Of a DNA stretch of 64,000 bases, positions 25,268 through 35,524 are shown one piece after another (position 1 is the stretch's first letter; each line of letters begins with the position of its first letter). Both the position numbers and the translations under genes were made by a program. The notes under the pieces are model-generated. The model worked only from the letters and a program-made list of their open reading frames with translations, was not told where the DNA came from and made no database searches. This stretch comes from Dyella sp. S184 (lineage in GTDB: Bacteria; Pseudomonadota; Gammaproteobacteria; Xanthomonadales; Rhodanobacteraceae), in assembly GCF_009766065.1 (NCBI RefSeq), contig NZ_LMUE01000017.1:157662-221661 (forward strand). The letters are read 5' to 3'.

Positions 25268-26319
25268 AGGTGGCGAACAAGCCGGTAACCGGCCCGGTGC
25301 TGGGCATCGAGACTTCGTGCGATGAAACCGGGGTGGCCCTGCTGCGCTGGGAGCCGGATGCGCCGGGTCGTGGACTGCTGGCGCACACCTTATATAGCCA
25401 GATCAAGCTGCATGCCGACTACGGCGGGGTGGTGCCGGAACTGGCCAGCCGCGACCACGTACGCAAGCTGCTGCCGCTGATCCGCGAAGCGCTGGCCGAG
25501 GCCGGGATGACCGTGCAGGACCTGGGCGGGGTGGCCTATACCGCCGGCCCCGGCCTGGTTGGTGCCTTGCTGGTGGGGGCTTCCGCCGGGCGCGCACTGG
25601 CCTGGGCGCTGGGTGTACCGGCGATCGGGGTACACCACATGGAAGGTCACCTGCTGGCGCCGCTGCTGGAGGAAAACCCGCCGGAACCGCCGTTCGTGGC
25701 GCTGTTGGTGTCCGGCGGCCATTCCATGCTGGTCGAGGTCAAGGCGATCGGCCAGTACACCATCCTCGGCGACACGCTGGACGATGCCGCCGGTGAGGCG
25801 TTCGACAAGACCGCCAAGCTGATGGGCTTGCCGTATCCGGGTGGTCCGGCGCTGGCCAAGCTGGCCGAACAGGGTCGGCCCGGGGCGTTTCGCTTCTCAC
25901 GCCCGATGACCGACCGGCCCGGGCTGGATTTCAGTTTCTCCGGCCTGAAGACCCAGGTGCTGCTGGCCTGGCAGAAGTCGGATCAGAGCGAACAGACCCG
26001 CGCCGACATCGCCCGCGCGTTCGAGGAGGCGATCGTCGACACGCTGATCATCAAGTGCAGACGCGCCTTGCAGGCCAGCGGTGCGCAGCGGTTGGTGATC
26101 GCAGGCGGCGTCGGCGCAAACCGAAGATTGCGCAGCGAACTGGCCGCAGCCGCTGCGAAGGACGGCTTCCAGGTGTACTTCCCGCGGATGGACTTCTGCA
26201 CCGACAACGGCGCGATGATCGCCTTGGCCGGCGCGATCCGGCTGGCCAGCGGCCAGCATCAGGACGCCTCGGTGCAGGTTTATCCGCGCTGGGATCTGCA
26301 GAGTCTGCCGGCGGCGTAA
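25246..26319 (+). CDS. tsaD: tRNA N6-adenosine threonylcarbamoyltransferase
   Basis: Transfers the threonylcarbamoyl group to A37 of ANN-decoding tRNAs, together with TsaB and TsaE. Family motifs are present: [14 protein letters not shown] at the start, HHMEGH for the metal site, [13 protein letters not shown] and the late [13 protein letters not shown]. The start is uncertain: GTG 25246 gives 357 residues, and in-frame GTGs at 25270 and 25297 are alternatives because homologues often begin just before LGIETS. No strong ribosome binding site is seen for any of them. It is divergent from rpsU. Confidence 0.95.
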   Translation: MDITEFSKVANKPVTGPVLGIETSCDETGVALLRWEPDAPGRGLLAHTLYSQIKLHADYGGVVPELASRDHVRKLLPLIREALAEAGMTVQDLGGVAYTAGPGLVGALLVGASAGRALAWALGVPAIGVHHMEGHLLAPLLEENPPEPPFVALLVSGGHSMLVEVKAIGQYTILGDTLDDAAGEAFDKTAKLMGLPYPGGPALAKLAEQGRPGAFRFSRPMTDRPGLDFSFSGLKTQVLLAWQKSDQSEQTRADIARAFEEAIVDTLIIKCRRALQASGAQRLVIAGGVGANRRLRSELAAAAAKDGFQVYFPRMDFCTDNGAMIALAGAIRLASGQHQDASVQVYPRWDLQSLPAA

Positions 26320-26335
26320 GGCCACCAAGTCACAC

Positions 26336-27055
26336 TTACCACTGCATGCGCCCGGGCAGAAGCCCTTTCAGCTCCGCTTCCGTGAGATTGCGCCACTGGC
26401 CGACCTTCAGGTGGGCGAGCTTCACGTTGACAATGCGCACGCGGCGCAGCTGGGTCACGCGGTAGCCGAACGCGGCGGCCATCAGGCGGATCTGCCGGTT
26501 CAGGCCCTGGGTCAGCACGATCGAGAAACCGTACTTGGCGATCCGGCGCACGCGGCACGGCTGGGTCATCTGGCCGTGGATGCGCACCCCCTTGGCCATG
26601 CCGGCGAGGAATTCGTCGGTGACCGACTTGTTCACCGCAACGAGGTATTCCTTCTCGTGGTGGTTCTCCGAACGCAGAATCTCGTTGACGATATCGCCGT
26701 TGCTGGTCAGCAGGATCAGCCCTTCGGAATCCTTGTCCAGCCGCCCGATCGGGAAGATCCGCTGCGGATGGTCGACGAAGTCGATGATGTTGCCGTCGAC
26801 GCCGTGATCGGTAGTGCAGGTGATGCCGACCGGCTTGTTCAGCGCGATATACACCGCCTTCTTCGCCGCCGGTGTGGCGGCGAGGATGCGTGCACGCACG
26901 ATCTCGCCATCGACGCGCACTTCGTCGCCCTCGAGTGCCTTGGCGCCCGTCGAGACCACTTCACCATTGATGGTGACGCGGCCGGCGATCAATAGATCAT
27001 CCGCCTCGCGGCGCGAGCACAGGCCGGCTTCGCTGATGTATTTGTTGACGCGCAT
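26336..27055 (-). CDS. rluF: 23S rRNA pseudouridine synthase, RluF-like
   Basis: Modifies uridine in 23S rRNA (U2604 in the E. coli enzyme). The 239-residue protein starts with an S4 RNA-binding domain (VNKYISEAGLCSRREADDL) and continues with the RsuA/RluB/E/F catalytic domain carrying IGRLDKDSEGLILLT, where the aspartate of GRLD is the nucleophile. LNRQIRLMAAAFGYRV near the C-terminus fits RluF better than RluB. It converges with tsaD and lies 3 bp beyond the end of the ABC permease gene on the same strand, so it is probably the last gene of that unit. Confidence 0.88.
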   Translation of the reverse strand: MRVNKYISEAGLCSRREADDLLIAGRVTINGEVVSTGAKALEGDEVRVDGEIVRARILAATPAAKKAVYIALNKPVGITCTTDHGVDGNIIDFVDHPQRIFPIGRLDKDSEGLILLTSNGDIVNEILRSENHHEKEYLVAVNKSVTDEFLAGMAKGVRIHGQMTQPCRVRRIAKYGFSIVLTQGLNRQIRLMAAAFGYRVTQLRRVRIVNVKLAHLKVGQWRNLTEAELKGLLPGRMQW

Positions 27056-27058
27056 GCG

Positions 27059-27834
27059 TTACGAACGCAGCCCGACGCCGCGCTTGAGCAACTGCAGCGC
27101 CACGATCGACAACCCGGCCACGAAGCCCAGCATCACCAGGAACGCGACACCGACGTGCACGTCACTGATGCCGAGTACGCCGAAGCGGAACGCATTGACC
27201 ATGTACAGGATCGGGTTGATCCGTGAGATCGCCTGCCACGGTTCGCCCAGCATGTTCACCGAATAGAATACGCCGCCTAGATAGGTCAGCGGGGTCAGGA
27301 TGAAGGTCGGCACCAGCGCGATGTCGTCGAACTTCTTCGCGTAGACCGCATTGACGAAGCCGGCCAGCGAGAAAATCGTGGCGCCGAGCAGCACCGACAG
27401 GAAGGTGATGAAAGGGTGCGCCACATGCAGCGAAGTGAAGAGCAAGGCGATGCCCAGCACCATCGCACCGACCACCAGTCCACGCGCCACCGCGCCGGTG
27501 ACATAGCCGAGCAGGATCACCCAGTTCGGCATCGGCGACACCAGCATCTCCTCTACCGCGCGGCTGAACTTGGCGCCGAAGAACGAGCTGGAGATGTTCG
27601 CGTAGCAGTTGTTGATCACGCTCATCATCACCAGGCCAGGCACGATGTACTGCATGTAGCTGAAGCCGCCCTGGATCGTACCGATGCGGCTGCCGATCAG
27701 TTTGCCGAAGATCACGAAGTACAGCGTCATGGTGATCGCCGGCGGGATCAGCGTCTGGGTCCAGATCCGCACGATGCGCACGATCTCGCGGCGCACGATG
27801 GTGTTGAGGGCGACCAGGTTGGCGGCGGTATTGC

Positions 27835-27838
<4 letters not shown>
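27059..27838 (-). CDS. ABC-2 type transporter permease, YadH-like
   Basis: A 259-residue inner-membrane protein with six helices and the ABC-2 fold. The segment YMQYIVPGLVMMSVINNCYANISSS and VEEMLVSPMPNWVILLGYV match the YadH group. It overlaps the upstream ATPase gene by 4 bp (ATGA). Together they should form a homodimeric exporter. YadGH homologues have no firmly known substrate; drug or polysaccharide-related export is only suggested by family. Confidence 0.9.
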
Positions 27839-28794
<956 letters not shown>

Positions 28795-28885
28795 GGATGA
28801 CGCCGGATGAGGGAAAGCCGAGGGAAACCAGCTGCATGGGCATGGCTGGCACCGGCAAAACAGGTAGCCGAGCGTGCCATGCAGC

Positions 28886-28914
28886 TTGGTCGGTGGCTCG
28901 CAGCCACCTATTAT
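28886..28914 (+). promoter_or_regulatory. promoter of the ferredoxin-NADP reductase gene, with palindromic spacer
   Basis: TTGGTC (28886-28891), a 17-bp spacer and TATTAT (28909-28914) form a plausible sigma70 promoter about 60 bp before ATG 28976. The spacer itself is a palindrome, GGTGGCT-CGC-AGCCACC (28892-28908), so it could be a binding site for a repressor or MerR-type activator acting within the spacer. Confidence 0.45.
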
Positions 28915-28975
28915 AGCGGGCTTGATGCCACTGCCCGGTCCCTGCCGGTGCACTCACTGTCCCGGAATCCGCTAC

Positions 28976-29722
28976 ATGGCCGACCACTTCCAGCTCCGCC
29001 TCGTCGACAGCCGCATGCTTGTCCCCACGGTGCGCCACCTCGTGTTCGAGCGCGTCGACGGCCAGCCGCTGGCGTTCGTGCCGGGCCAGTTCCTGCAGGT
29101 GCACTTTCACTACGACGACGGCACCGCGACCAAGCGCAGCTACTCGGTGGCTACTATCGGTGATGGCAGCTCGCCGGTGCAGCGCATCGAGATCGCGGTG
29201 AGCTATGTCGAGGGCGGCGCGGCCACCAAGTTGCTGGGCGGTCTCGAAAACGGCGGCGTCATCGATGCCAGCGGCCCCTACGGCCGCTTCTGCCTGCAGG
29301 ACGCCGACACCCATCCGCGCTATCTCCTGCTCGCCACCGGCACCGGCGTCACCCCGTACCGCGCGATGCTGCCGCTGATCGAAAAACTGCTGGCAAAAGG
29401 CGGCCGCGAAGTAGTGTTGCTGTACGGCGCCCGCACCGAAGCCGAGCTGCTCTACGGCGAAGAATTCGAAGCATTCGCGCAGTCACACCTCGGCTTCGTA
29501 TTCCATGGCTGCCTCAGCCGTCAGCCACGCGCCATGCCACGCAGCACGGACCGCAGTGGTCACGTGCAGAATGTGCTCGCCGAACTCGGCCCCAGCGCCG
29601 AACGCGACATCGCCTACCTGTGCGGCAATCCGAACATGGTCGACGCTGCGTTTACTGTGTTGAAGGAATTTGGTCTGCCGGTACCGCAGATCCGGCGCGA
29701 GAAGTACATTTCATCGCGCTGA
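28976..29722 (+). CDS. fpr: ferredoxin/flavodoxin-NADP+ reductase
   Basis: FAD enzyme moving electrons between NADPH and ferredoxin or flavodoxin. The 248-residue protein has an FAD domain with RSYSVAT (the RxYS motif at about 58-64) and GGAATKLL, then a NADP domain with LLATGTGVTPYRAML and the late YLCGNPNMVDAA. Length and motifs fit bacterial Fpr. ATG 28976 (MADHFQLRLVDSRML) is preferred; the open frame before it lies over the promoter. In other bacteria fpr responds to oxidative stress, and the palindromic promoter spacer is compatible with regulation. Confidence 0.88.
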   Translation: MADHFQLRLVDSRMLVPTVRHLVFERVDGQPLAFVPGQFLQVHFHYDDGTATKRSYSVATIGDGSSPVQRIEIAVSYVEGGAATKLLGGLENGGVIDASGPYGRFCLQDADTHPRYLLLATGTGVTPYRAMLPLIEKLLAKGGREVVLLYGARTEAELLYGEEFEAFAQSHLGFVFHGCLSRQPRAMPRSTDRSGHVQNVLAELGPSAERDIAYLCGNPNMVDAAFTVLKEFGLPVPQIRREKYISSR

Positions 29723-29744
29723 GAACCAGGAGTGATCGTACTGC

Positions 29745-29766
29745 TTCGGAGCGGCGCCCCTCCGAA
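29745..29766. terminator. weak hairpin between convergent fpr and adhesin genes
   Basis: TTCGGAG (29745-29751) pairs with CTCCGAA (29760-29766) around an 8-nt GC-rich loop, in the 80-bp space between the fpr stop and the adhesin stop. No clear T-run, so termination is likely but not proven by sequence. Confidence 0.35.
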
Positions 29767-29802
29767 ACGCTATATTGAAAGCTGTGGTAATTGCGCCTTC
29801 AA

Positions 29803-31005
29803 TCACGGGTAGTAAATGGTGAAAGCCACAGTGCTCTTTACCGTGCCGGCACCCGCAGCGGCGCCATTTATGGCAACGTATTGCGCGTAGTAGTTCAGCG
29901 TCGCATTGCCACTGGTAATGTTGTATGTCCCCGAGTTTTGCGCACTACCGGCTTGATCCAGCAGGATCGGTGTGCCGGCGGTCTGACTGGTACTGCCGGC
30001 ACCATTCAACAATTGCACCTCGACATTTGTGGCGGTGCCCGTATTCTTCAGGTAGCCAGTGGTGGTATCAATTCCACTTCCGCTGAACACGCTTACGGCA
30101 TCGGGGGAGGCACTCTGGCAACCCGTCATCGTAATCGAGAAAGCGGTACTGCCAGCGACTTGTCCAGCCTGTAATGCCGCAGTCGACACAGTCGGCAGGG
30201 TCACTGTGGGCGACGTAATATTGCAGGTGGATGCGACCACCGTGATTGCGGGCATTACAAGATTGGCATTCAGCAGGGCGCTGGATGAGTCCACACTGCC
30301 GCCGGAGATATACCACCAGAACGGTATCAGGTTGATCGAAGATTGCGTGCCTACTTTGACCGTGCCAGTCTTGTAGAGTTGTGCCGTGTAGGTTGCAGTC
30401 ACGGTACCCGAGTAAGTTCCTTGGGCGGTGCCTGCAGGCGCTGTGACATTGCCTGGCACATAACCTGCCGTGCTGGCGGGGCCGCAAGCAAGACATGCCT
30501 GACTGGTGGCTTGAACAGGTGTGGCTGTCACCAGCAACGCAAGACCGGTCAGCTTGGGCAGCGCAAAGGTAATGCCCGGGCCGGCGGGGACATTTGCAGT
30601 GGACAGGGTGGCCAGAGTATCACCTGCCTGAATTTGTGCCTCGTAATCAGCTGGGTGGTTAGTGGTGGCGGGGAGGCCGACGCACGTAAAGACTATGGTG
30701 GCTGTGCCGGCCGGATATGGCAGCACACCATTTGGTGCATTGGGCGAGATGTATACGGTGCCCGGCAGACTAAGCGTCGCGGAGGAAGCGGTGCAATTTG
30801 TTGTCTGGACTGGCCCTATCGTCTGGCCCTTGGCCTTGGCCTTGGTTTGCGTTTGGACTTTCGTTTGCGGGCTAATTCTCACCGGCGCCGTAGTGGTCAG
30901 ACTCACCGTCGCCGCAACGGTCAGGGTTGCCCAGCCGGTAAGCACGAACAAACCCCAGCCCAACAACCACGAGAATCGCTGAGCTTTATCGGGGCGAATC
31001 TTCAT
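29803..31005 (-). CDS. fimbrial tip adhesin, two-domain
   Basis: A 400-residue secreted protein, last gene of the fimbrial operon. A signal peptide (LLGWGLFVLTGWATLTVAA) is followed by an odd short stretch rich in Thr, Gln and Lys (about 44-60), an N-terminal domain of about 200 residues with cysteine pairs, and a C-terminal pilin domain (about 245-400). The pilin domain shares LKNxGxATNVEVQLLNGxG and the Tyr-rich end (NYYAQYVA, FTIYYP) with the major pilin, so it should insert by donor-strand exchange. The first domain is therefore the probable receptor-binding part; the ligand is unknown. It overlaps the usher gene by 4 bp. Confidence 0.8.
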   Translation of the reverse strand: MKIRPDKAQRFSWLLGWGLFVLTGWATLTVAATVSLTTTAPVRISPQTKVQTQTKAKAKGQTIGPVQTTNCTASSATLSLPGTVYISPNAPNGVLPYPAGTATIVFTCVGLPATTNHPADYEAQIQAGDTLATLSTANVPAGPGITFALPKLTGLALLVTATPVQATSQACLACGPASTAGYVPGNVTAPAGTAQGTYSGTVTATYTAQLYKTGTVKVGTQSSINLIPFWWYISGGSVDSSSALLNANLVMPAITVVASTCNITSPTVTLPTVSTAALQAGQVAGSTAFSITMTGCQSASPDAVSVFSGSGIDTTTGYLKNTGTATNVEVQLLNGAGSTSQTAGTPILLDQAGSAQNSGTYNITSGNATLNYYAQYVAINGAAAGAGTVKSTVAFTIYYP

Positions 31006-33770
31006 GTGCCGCTCCTGGTGACTTGTGCGATGGCGTCGGGACGCGTGCAGATCGCGTTGATCTCTTCGTAGGCCTGTGCCCGCTTACCCTTGGCTTTCGG
31101 TCCAAGATGATAAGAGAAGGAACACGACTGCGCCGCATGGTTGTCGTCCTGCCAGCGTGCGGTTACCTGGCCTGCCTGGTCGACACCACGCAGCAGAATC
31201 TGTCCGGCCTGGCCCACCACGCCCAGCGAAACGCCCTTCTGGTTGAATACCTCAGCTCCAAAGGGCAGTGCATCGCCGTTTTTCAGATGCGCGCGCACGA
31301 TGATTGTGCGGCCATATTCGGTCTTGAACTTCAGCATCACCACCGCGCCGGCATAGGGGGCCACCTGTGCGCTGGTGGCGTCAAGCTGCACATCCAGCGG
31401 CAGGCCCTTGGGATCGATCTGGATCGTGTTGAGGATGTACGGCGTGAGGTAGGGCACCAGCGCATAGCCGCTGCCATCGACACGCGCTCCGGCTGCGTTG
31501 AGCAAACGTGCGCCTGTCGCACCCGGTATGTAGACGATGCCGACGGTGTCGCCGGTCGGCTGACCGAACGTGATACCACCTGGATGCGCGACCACGGCGC
31601 CGCTCACGTTCAGCGACTCCTGCGAATAACCGTTGCCCTCGCCATAACTGGCGTTGACCACCGCATACGGGCCGCGATAGCCGCCATTGACACTGCCGGA
31701 ATTGCCGGTGCCAGCACTGCCTTGAGCCGCGGTTACGCCATAGTTGTATTGGTTGTCGGCGCCGAGCGACCCGCTGACCATTCCTTGATCCTGTGAGCCA
31801 CTTAGCTGATCGTGGGTCAGGTTGAGAGTTAGGTTCGGCGCGTGGGCGCTGGCTCCCAGAGGGATGCTGAAGCTGACCAGATACTCGTTGTCATTGCGTC
31901 CCAGAGGATCCAGCGTGCGCATGGCGGAGATGCCATAGGTAACGCGGTGGAACGAGTTGTTGTAGCCCACCTGGAACTGCGTGCTGGTACCAGGAGTATT
32001 CCAGTAGTCGTTGGCGGAGACATTCGCGTAAAACGAACCGCCATGTGTACCCAGCTGCTGGCTCATGCTGAGGGAAAACGTGCTGCGCGGGCGTTGCAAC
32101 CCTGTGCTGCTGACGACGGTGCTGCTGCCATCGAGTGTTGCCTGCTCGGCAGGCGTAAGCAGGCTCGATACGGGCTCGCCGTCGACGGTCGTCTGTATCG
32201 CAGGTGCGATGTAGTTGAATGGGTTGATACCGCGGCGCACCTCATCACGGGCCTGCGCTGCATCGGTCAGGTTGAAGTAACCACTGGTCGAATACCGGTA
32301 AGCAGCTACCGAGATCGAGGTTTGGGTATCCGGAAAGATCTTGCTGTAACTCAGCCGCATGCTCTGGCCGGACTGGGTGGAATAACCCGGAATCTGCGCG
32401 CGCGCCTGGGTAACGTCGAAGGCGACCGCGCCATAACGCGTGTTCAGCGCGGTGCCAAGCAAGACGGCTGCATAGCCTTGTGAACCCACCATGCCGGCAT
32501 AGCCGGTGAGCAGATTGCTGAAACCATGCTGCACGGCAGCCTGCACGACCGCGGGCTCATGCCTGATCGACAAGTCGCGCAACTGGCCGATGGCAATATC
32601 GAAACGCGTGATGCCCGGGCGCAGCAGCTGCACTACCGACGCATAAGGCACGGAAAACGTGCTGACGCGACCGTCCGCCTCAGTGACCGTCACGTCCAGG
32701 CTGCCGCCGTAGCCGGTCGGGTAAAGATCCTTGATCTCGAACGGGCCGGGGGCCACCGTGGTCTGGTAGATCAGCGCGCCATTCTGGCGCACAGTGACTT
32801 TGGCATTGGTCTGGGCCACGCCGCGCACTACGGGCGCGTAGCCCTGCAACGATTGCGGCAGCATGCGATCATCGGTGGCGAGTTGGATGCCGCGCAACCC
32901 GTAACTGTTGAACACCTGGCCGTCGGTGTAAGAATCGCCAAGTGTGAGCTGCGCGCGCAACGACGGTAGGTCACGTTGCACGTAGGTCTGGAGATCCTGC
33001 CACTGGGTGCGCGCTGGTGTTCCGGCCGTGGCCGATTGGGAGTCTACGTTCGACTCCTGACGAAAATACCACTGGCCAATATTGAAACCGGCATTCAGAC
33101 CGAGGTATGAGGTGGTCAGATTCTGTCCCTGGCTGCGGACGCGGAAGCTGTTGAAGTTGTAGTTGAGCAGCGCCGCCGGTACACCGGCATCCCAGTATTC
33201 CGGGCTGACATAACCTCGCGGCATCTGCTTGAGATAGGCCTGCGGTACGCTGATGTCCAGTCGCAGGTCAGCCAAGTCCAGGGTCGTCGTGGCACCGGGG
33301 ATCAGGCTGCCGACGTCAACGCAGGCGCCGGGATCTTTCAGTTCTGCCACAAGCTCGGCGGATAGCTTGTCTGGATGCAGGCTAATTTGATCCAGGAGTT
33401 TGCGATCGATACATGGCGTCGCACTTGCATTTGCCGAAGCAGTGGCGAAACGTATGTCGCTGCGACCGACCCAGGCTGTGTTGAAGTAGATGTCGACATT
33501 GTATGTGCCTGGCAGCACCGGGTTGCCATGTTCGAAGCGTGAAAGATCAGTGGTGTTGATTCCGGCGCCGGACAGCAGGTTGCGGTCGAAACTAGCATCA
33601 GCGCCACTGGCATCCGCACCGCTGGCCGCTGGTGCAGCTGCATCGGCAGCGGTGACCTTGGTGCTCCAGCTATTCAGGGCAACTGCAATACCCACGCAAA
33701 GCAATAGCTGGCGACACGCAGCATGCCTGCGCGGGTGGGCCGCCTGGCGTGCTGCGTGTATCTGATTCAC
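31002..33770 (-). CDS. fimbrial outer-membrane usher
   Basis: Outer-membrane assembly platform that receives chaperone-subunit complexes and secretes the fimbria. The 922 residues include a long signal region, an N-terminal chaperone-binding domain (FDRNLLSGAGINTTDLSRFE), the 24-strand barrel with plug (segments such as VVRGVAQTNAKVTVRQNG) and C-terminal domains. SFSYHLGPKAKG near the end contains a cysteine typical of the C-terminal domain. It overlaps both neighbours by 4 bp (ATGA), so chaperone, usher and adhesin are translationally coupled. Confidence 0.95.
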   Translation of the reverse strand: MNQIHAARQAAHPRRHAACRQLLLCVGIAVALNSWSTKVTAADAAAPAASGADASGADASFDRNLLSGAGINTTDLSRFEHGNPVLPGTYNVDIYFNTAWVGRSDIRFATASANASATPCIDRKLLDQISLHPDKLSAELVAELKDPGACVDVGSLIPGATTTLDLADLRLDISVPQAYLKQMPRGYVSPEYWDAGVPAALLNYNFNSFRVRSQGQNLTTSYLGLNAGFNIGQWYFRQESNVDSQSATAGTPARTQWQDLQTYVQRDLPSLRAQLTLGDSYTDGQVFNSYGLRGIQLATDDRMLPQSLQGYAPVVRGVAQTNAKVTVRQNGALIYQTTVAPGPFEIKDLYPTGYGGSLDVTVTEADGRVSTFSVPYASVVQLLRPGITRFDIAIGQLRDLSIRHEPAVVQAAVQHGFSNLLTGYAGMVGSQGYAAVLLGTALNTRYGAVAFDVTQARAQIPGYSTQSGQSMRLSYSKIFPDTQTSISVAAYRYSTSGYFNLTDAAQARDEVRRGINPFNYIAPAIQTTVDGEPVSSLLTPAEQATLDGSSTVVSSTGLQRPRSTFSLSMSQQLGTHGGSFYANVSANDYWNTPGTSTQFQVGYNNSFHRVTYGISAMRTLDPLGRNDNEYLVSFSIPLGASAHAPNLTLNLTHDQLSGSQDQGMVSGSLGADNQYNYGVTAAQGSAGTGNSGSVNGGYRGPYAVVNASYGEGNGYSQESLNVSGAVVAHPGGITFGQPTGDTVGIVYIPGATGARLLNAAGARVDGSGYALVPYLTPYILNTIQIDPKGLPLDVQLDATSAQVAPYAGAVVMLKFKTEYGRTIIVRAHLKNGDALPFGAEVFNQKGVSLGVVGQAGQILLRGVDQAGQVTARWQDDNHAAQSCSFSYHLGPKAKGKRAQAYEEINAICTRPDAIAQVTRSGT

Positions 33771-34510
33771 GGCGCCACAGTGCCCTTGTAGGAGTCAACC
33801 GCACCGTAGTCATTGGCGATGTCATACGCGACCGGCGTGCCTGTTGCTGGCGCTTGAGCCAAACCCTTTACCGACAAGCGCAGCATGCCAAACGGATCAA
33901 CCATGCCTAGGTCGCCGGTGTACTGCTTGCCGCCGATGTTCAGCGACAAACGAATGATTGTGACGTGGTACGCCGTGGGATTGTGTATTTCCAGCGCATA
34001 GCCCTGGCCATCGGCGACGGCCTTCCAGGTCAGTTGGGCGGGTGCCTTTAGCGGATCGCCCGGCAGGTTAGCCGGACGATAGAAAAACTTGAGTCGCGAA
34101 CGGATCGCGAGTTGCACCAGATTCTTGCCGGCGGCTTCCTCAGCGGTAGGCTTGGGCGGTATTTCCAGCACGTTAAGCCAGAACAGCGATTCGCGGTCAG
34201 CCGGTACATGCGGCGACGTCGCGATGATGCGCAGGCTCTGATCCTTGTGCGGCTCCATACGAAACAATGGCGGGGTGATCAGGAAAGGTGTATTCACCTT
34301 GTCCGGTGTGGAATGGATGTCGCCACTGTCGATCCACGCCTCGACCAAGGCCGGCACGGTATTGTCGTTGGTCAGTCGCAGCGTCACTTCACCGTCGGTC
34401 GCCGGAAAAATCACGCGGGTACCGCCGATGATGACGTTGGCGTGCGCACCGGCTGCAAATAGACAAAATGCAACCAAGCCCGCGCGAATGGCGCAGAGTG
34501 GATTTTTCAT
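33767..34510 (-). CDS. periplasmic fimbrial chaperone
   Basis: PapD-like chaperone that caps pilin subunits and delivers them to the usher. I chose ATG 34510 (MKNPLCAIRAGLVAF), which begins a signal peptide cleaved near AHANV; the protein has 247 residues. The N-terminal immunoglobulin domain has the conserved G1-strand type region and SLFWLNVLEIPPKP, a hallmark of the family, and RSRLKFFYRPANLPG contains the basic residue that anchors subunit C-termini. The upstream hairpin and 95-bp gap separate it from the pilin gene. Confidence 0.95.
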   Translation of the reverse strand: MKNPLCAIRAGLVAFCLFAAGAHANVIIGGTRVIFPATDGEVTLRLTNDNTVPALVEAWIDSGDIHSTPDKVNTPFLITPPLFRMEPHKDQSLRIIATSPHVPADRESLFWLNVLEIPPKPTAEEAAGKNLVQLAIRSRLKFFYRPANLPGDPLKAPAQLTWKAVADGQGYALEIHNPTAYHVTIIRLSLNIGGKQYTGDLGMVDPFGMLRLSVKGLAQAPATGTPVAYDIANDYGAVDSYKGTVAP

Positions 34511-34558
34511 CGAAGTTGTCCGGTAAAGATTGCGGTTACGCCCCGGGGGTCGGCTACA

Positions 34559-34591
34559 ACATTGGCGGCCGGGAGGACCGGCCGCCAATGT
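34559..34591 (-). terminator. perfect hairpin between pilin and chaperone genes
   Basis: A 14-bp perfect inverted repeat (ACATTGGCGGCCGG and complement) around a 5-nt loop, 15 bp after the pilin stop. There is no T-run, so it is more likely a 3'-end stabiliser or partial terminator that keeps pilin mRNA well above that of chaperone, usher and adhesin, as in other fimbrial operons. Confidence 0.6.
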
Positions 34592-34605
34592 GTGCTATTG
34601 CTGGC

Positions 34606-35178
34606 TTACTGGTAAATCATCGAGTACTGCACAGTGGTTGATACCGTACCGGCACCCGGTGCAGCTGCTGCCGTGGCGTAGTACTGCGCGAAGTAGTTCA
34701 GCGTGGCACCCTTGGTTGCGCCAGAGGTGGTCAGCGTATACACGCTGGAGTTCTGGGTGGCCGCGGGGTTGTTGAGCGCGATGACACTTCCGGCGGCTTG
34801 GCTGCCACCGCTGCCGTTCAACAGCTGAACTTCCACATTGGTGGCGGAGCCGGCATTTTTCAGGTTGCCATCCGTGGAGTCAGTGGCACCATTTTCAAAG
34901 TAGGTGGTCGCACTGGTCTGGCTCGTGGCGCAGCCGCTAACCACGATGTTGAAACCAGTCGAGCCGGCGACACTGCCTACACCAGAAAACGCGGTGTTGG
35001 AGACCGTCGGCAACACGACGGCGACGTTGTTCGGGCTGCCGGTGCCGACCTTGCAGGTGACGGCGTTGATTGCACCGGTAATGGTGATGGTGCCGTCGGT
35101 CGCGCGAGCGGCCTGCGGAGCGAATGCTGCGATGCCGAAACCGGCGATCAGGGCAGCGGAGAGGAGAGTCTTGTTCAT
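34606..35178 (-). CDS. major fimbrial subunit (pilin)
   Basis: A 190-residue type 1-like pilin. A signal peptide (MNKTLLSAALIAGFG ... ARATDG) is followed by a fimbrial domain with an early cysteine (NAVTCKVGTG) paired with a later one (VVSGCATS), the usual disulfide, and the beta-zipper end ending QYSMIYQ with the penultimate tyrosine region used by chaperones. GTITITGAINAVTC is a clear family start. A ribosome site AAGGAAA precedes ATG 35178. It is the first gene of the fimbrial operon. Confidence 0.93.
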   Translation of the reverse strand: MNKTLLSAALIAGFGIAAFAPQAARATDGTITITGAINAVTCKVGTGSPNNVAVVLPTVSNTAFSGVGSVAGSTGFNIVVSGCATSQTSATTYFENGATDSTDGNLKNAGSATNVEVQLLNGSGGSQAAGSVIALNNPAATQNSSVYTLTTSGATKGATLNYFAQYYATAAAAPGAGTVSTTVQYSMIYQ

Positions 35179-35524
35179 GCGTATTTCCTTTCAATGGTAT
35201 TGGTTTGGCTAAGTGGTTCGACGCGCTTCTGAATTGCACTACTGCATTACCCCGACTGCAGCCTTGCGCGCGGCTGGGTCTGCCCAACCATCAGCAAGCT
35301 GTGTGCCAAGTCCTGTTTGAAAACGGTTTCCGAGCCGCTTGACCGCCCTCGGGGAGGGTTTTGCCCGTTTGCAGGCTATACAGTCACATCCCCTGTGGTC
35401 CGTCCCTGACAAATTATGGCATCGAAAAGTGCGGCCTGCGTCACCTTTTAACCAACTATTCACGTGATTTCCACGCATAGCTCGCAGTTATGCCAAGCGG
35501 TGATGGCATAAATGTAAAGCTCGC
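35179..35524. other. intergenic control region between fimbrial operon and XRE operon
   Basis: About 420 bp separate the divergent pilin and membrane-protein genes. The stretch is richer in A/T than its surroundings. It holds a small inverted repeat TATGCCA-N8-TGGCATA (35489-35510) close to the rightward promoter, a second TATGGCAT half-like sequence near 35414, and a short CCCTC-GGG-GAGGG-TTTT hairpin near 35346. No open gene was supported. A convincing promoter for the pilin gene could not be placed. Confidence 0.4.

Noticed and set aside
35341-35365. CCCTC-GGG-GAGGG hairpin followed by TTTT as a terminator or small RNA end
   Set aside because: Stem of 5 bp and no upstream gene or promoter on that strand; too weak to call.
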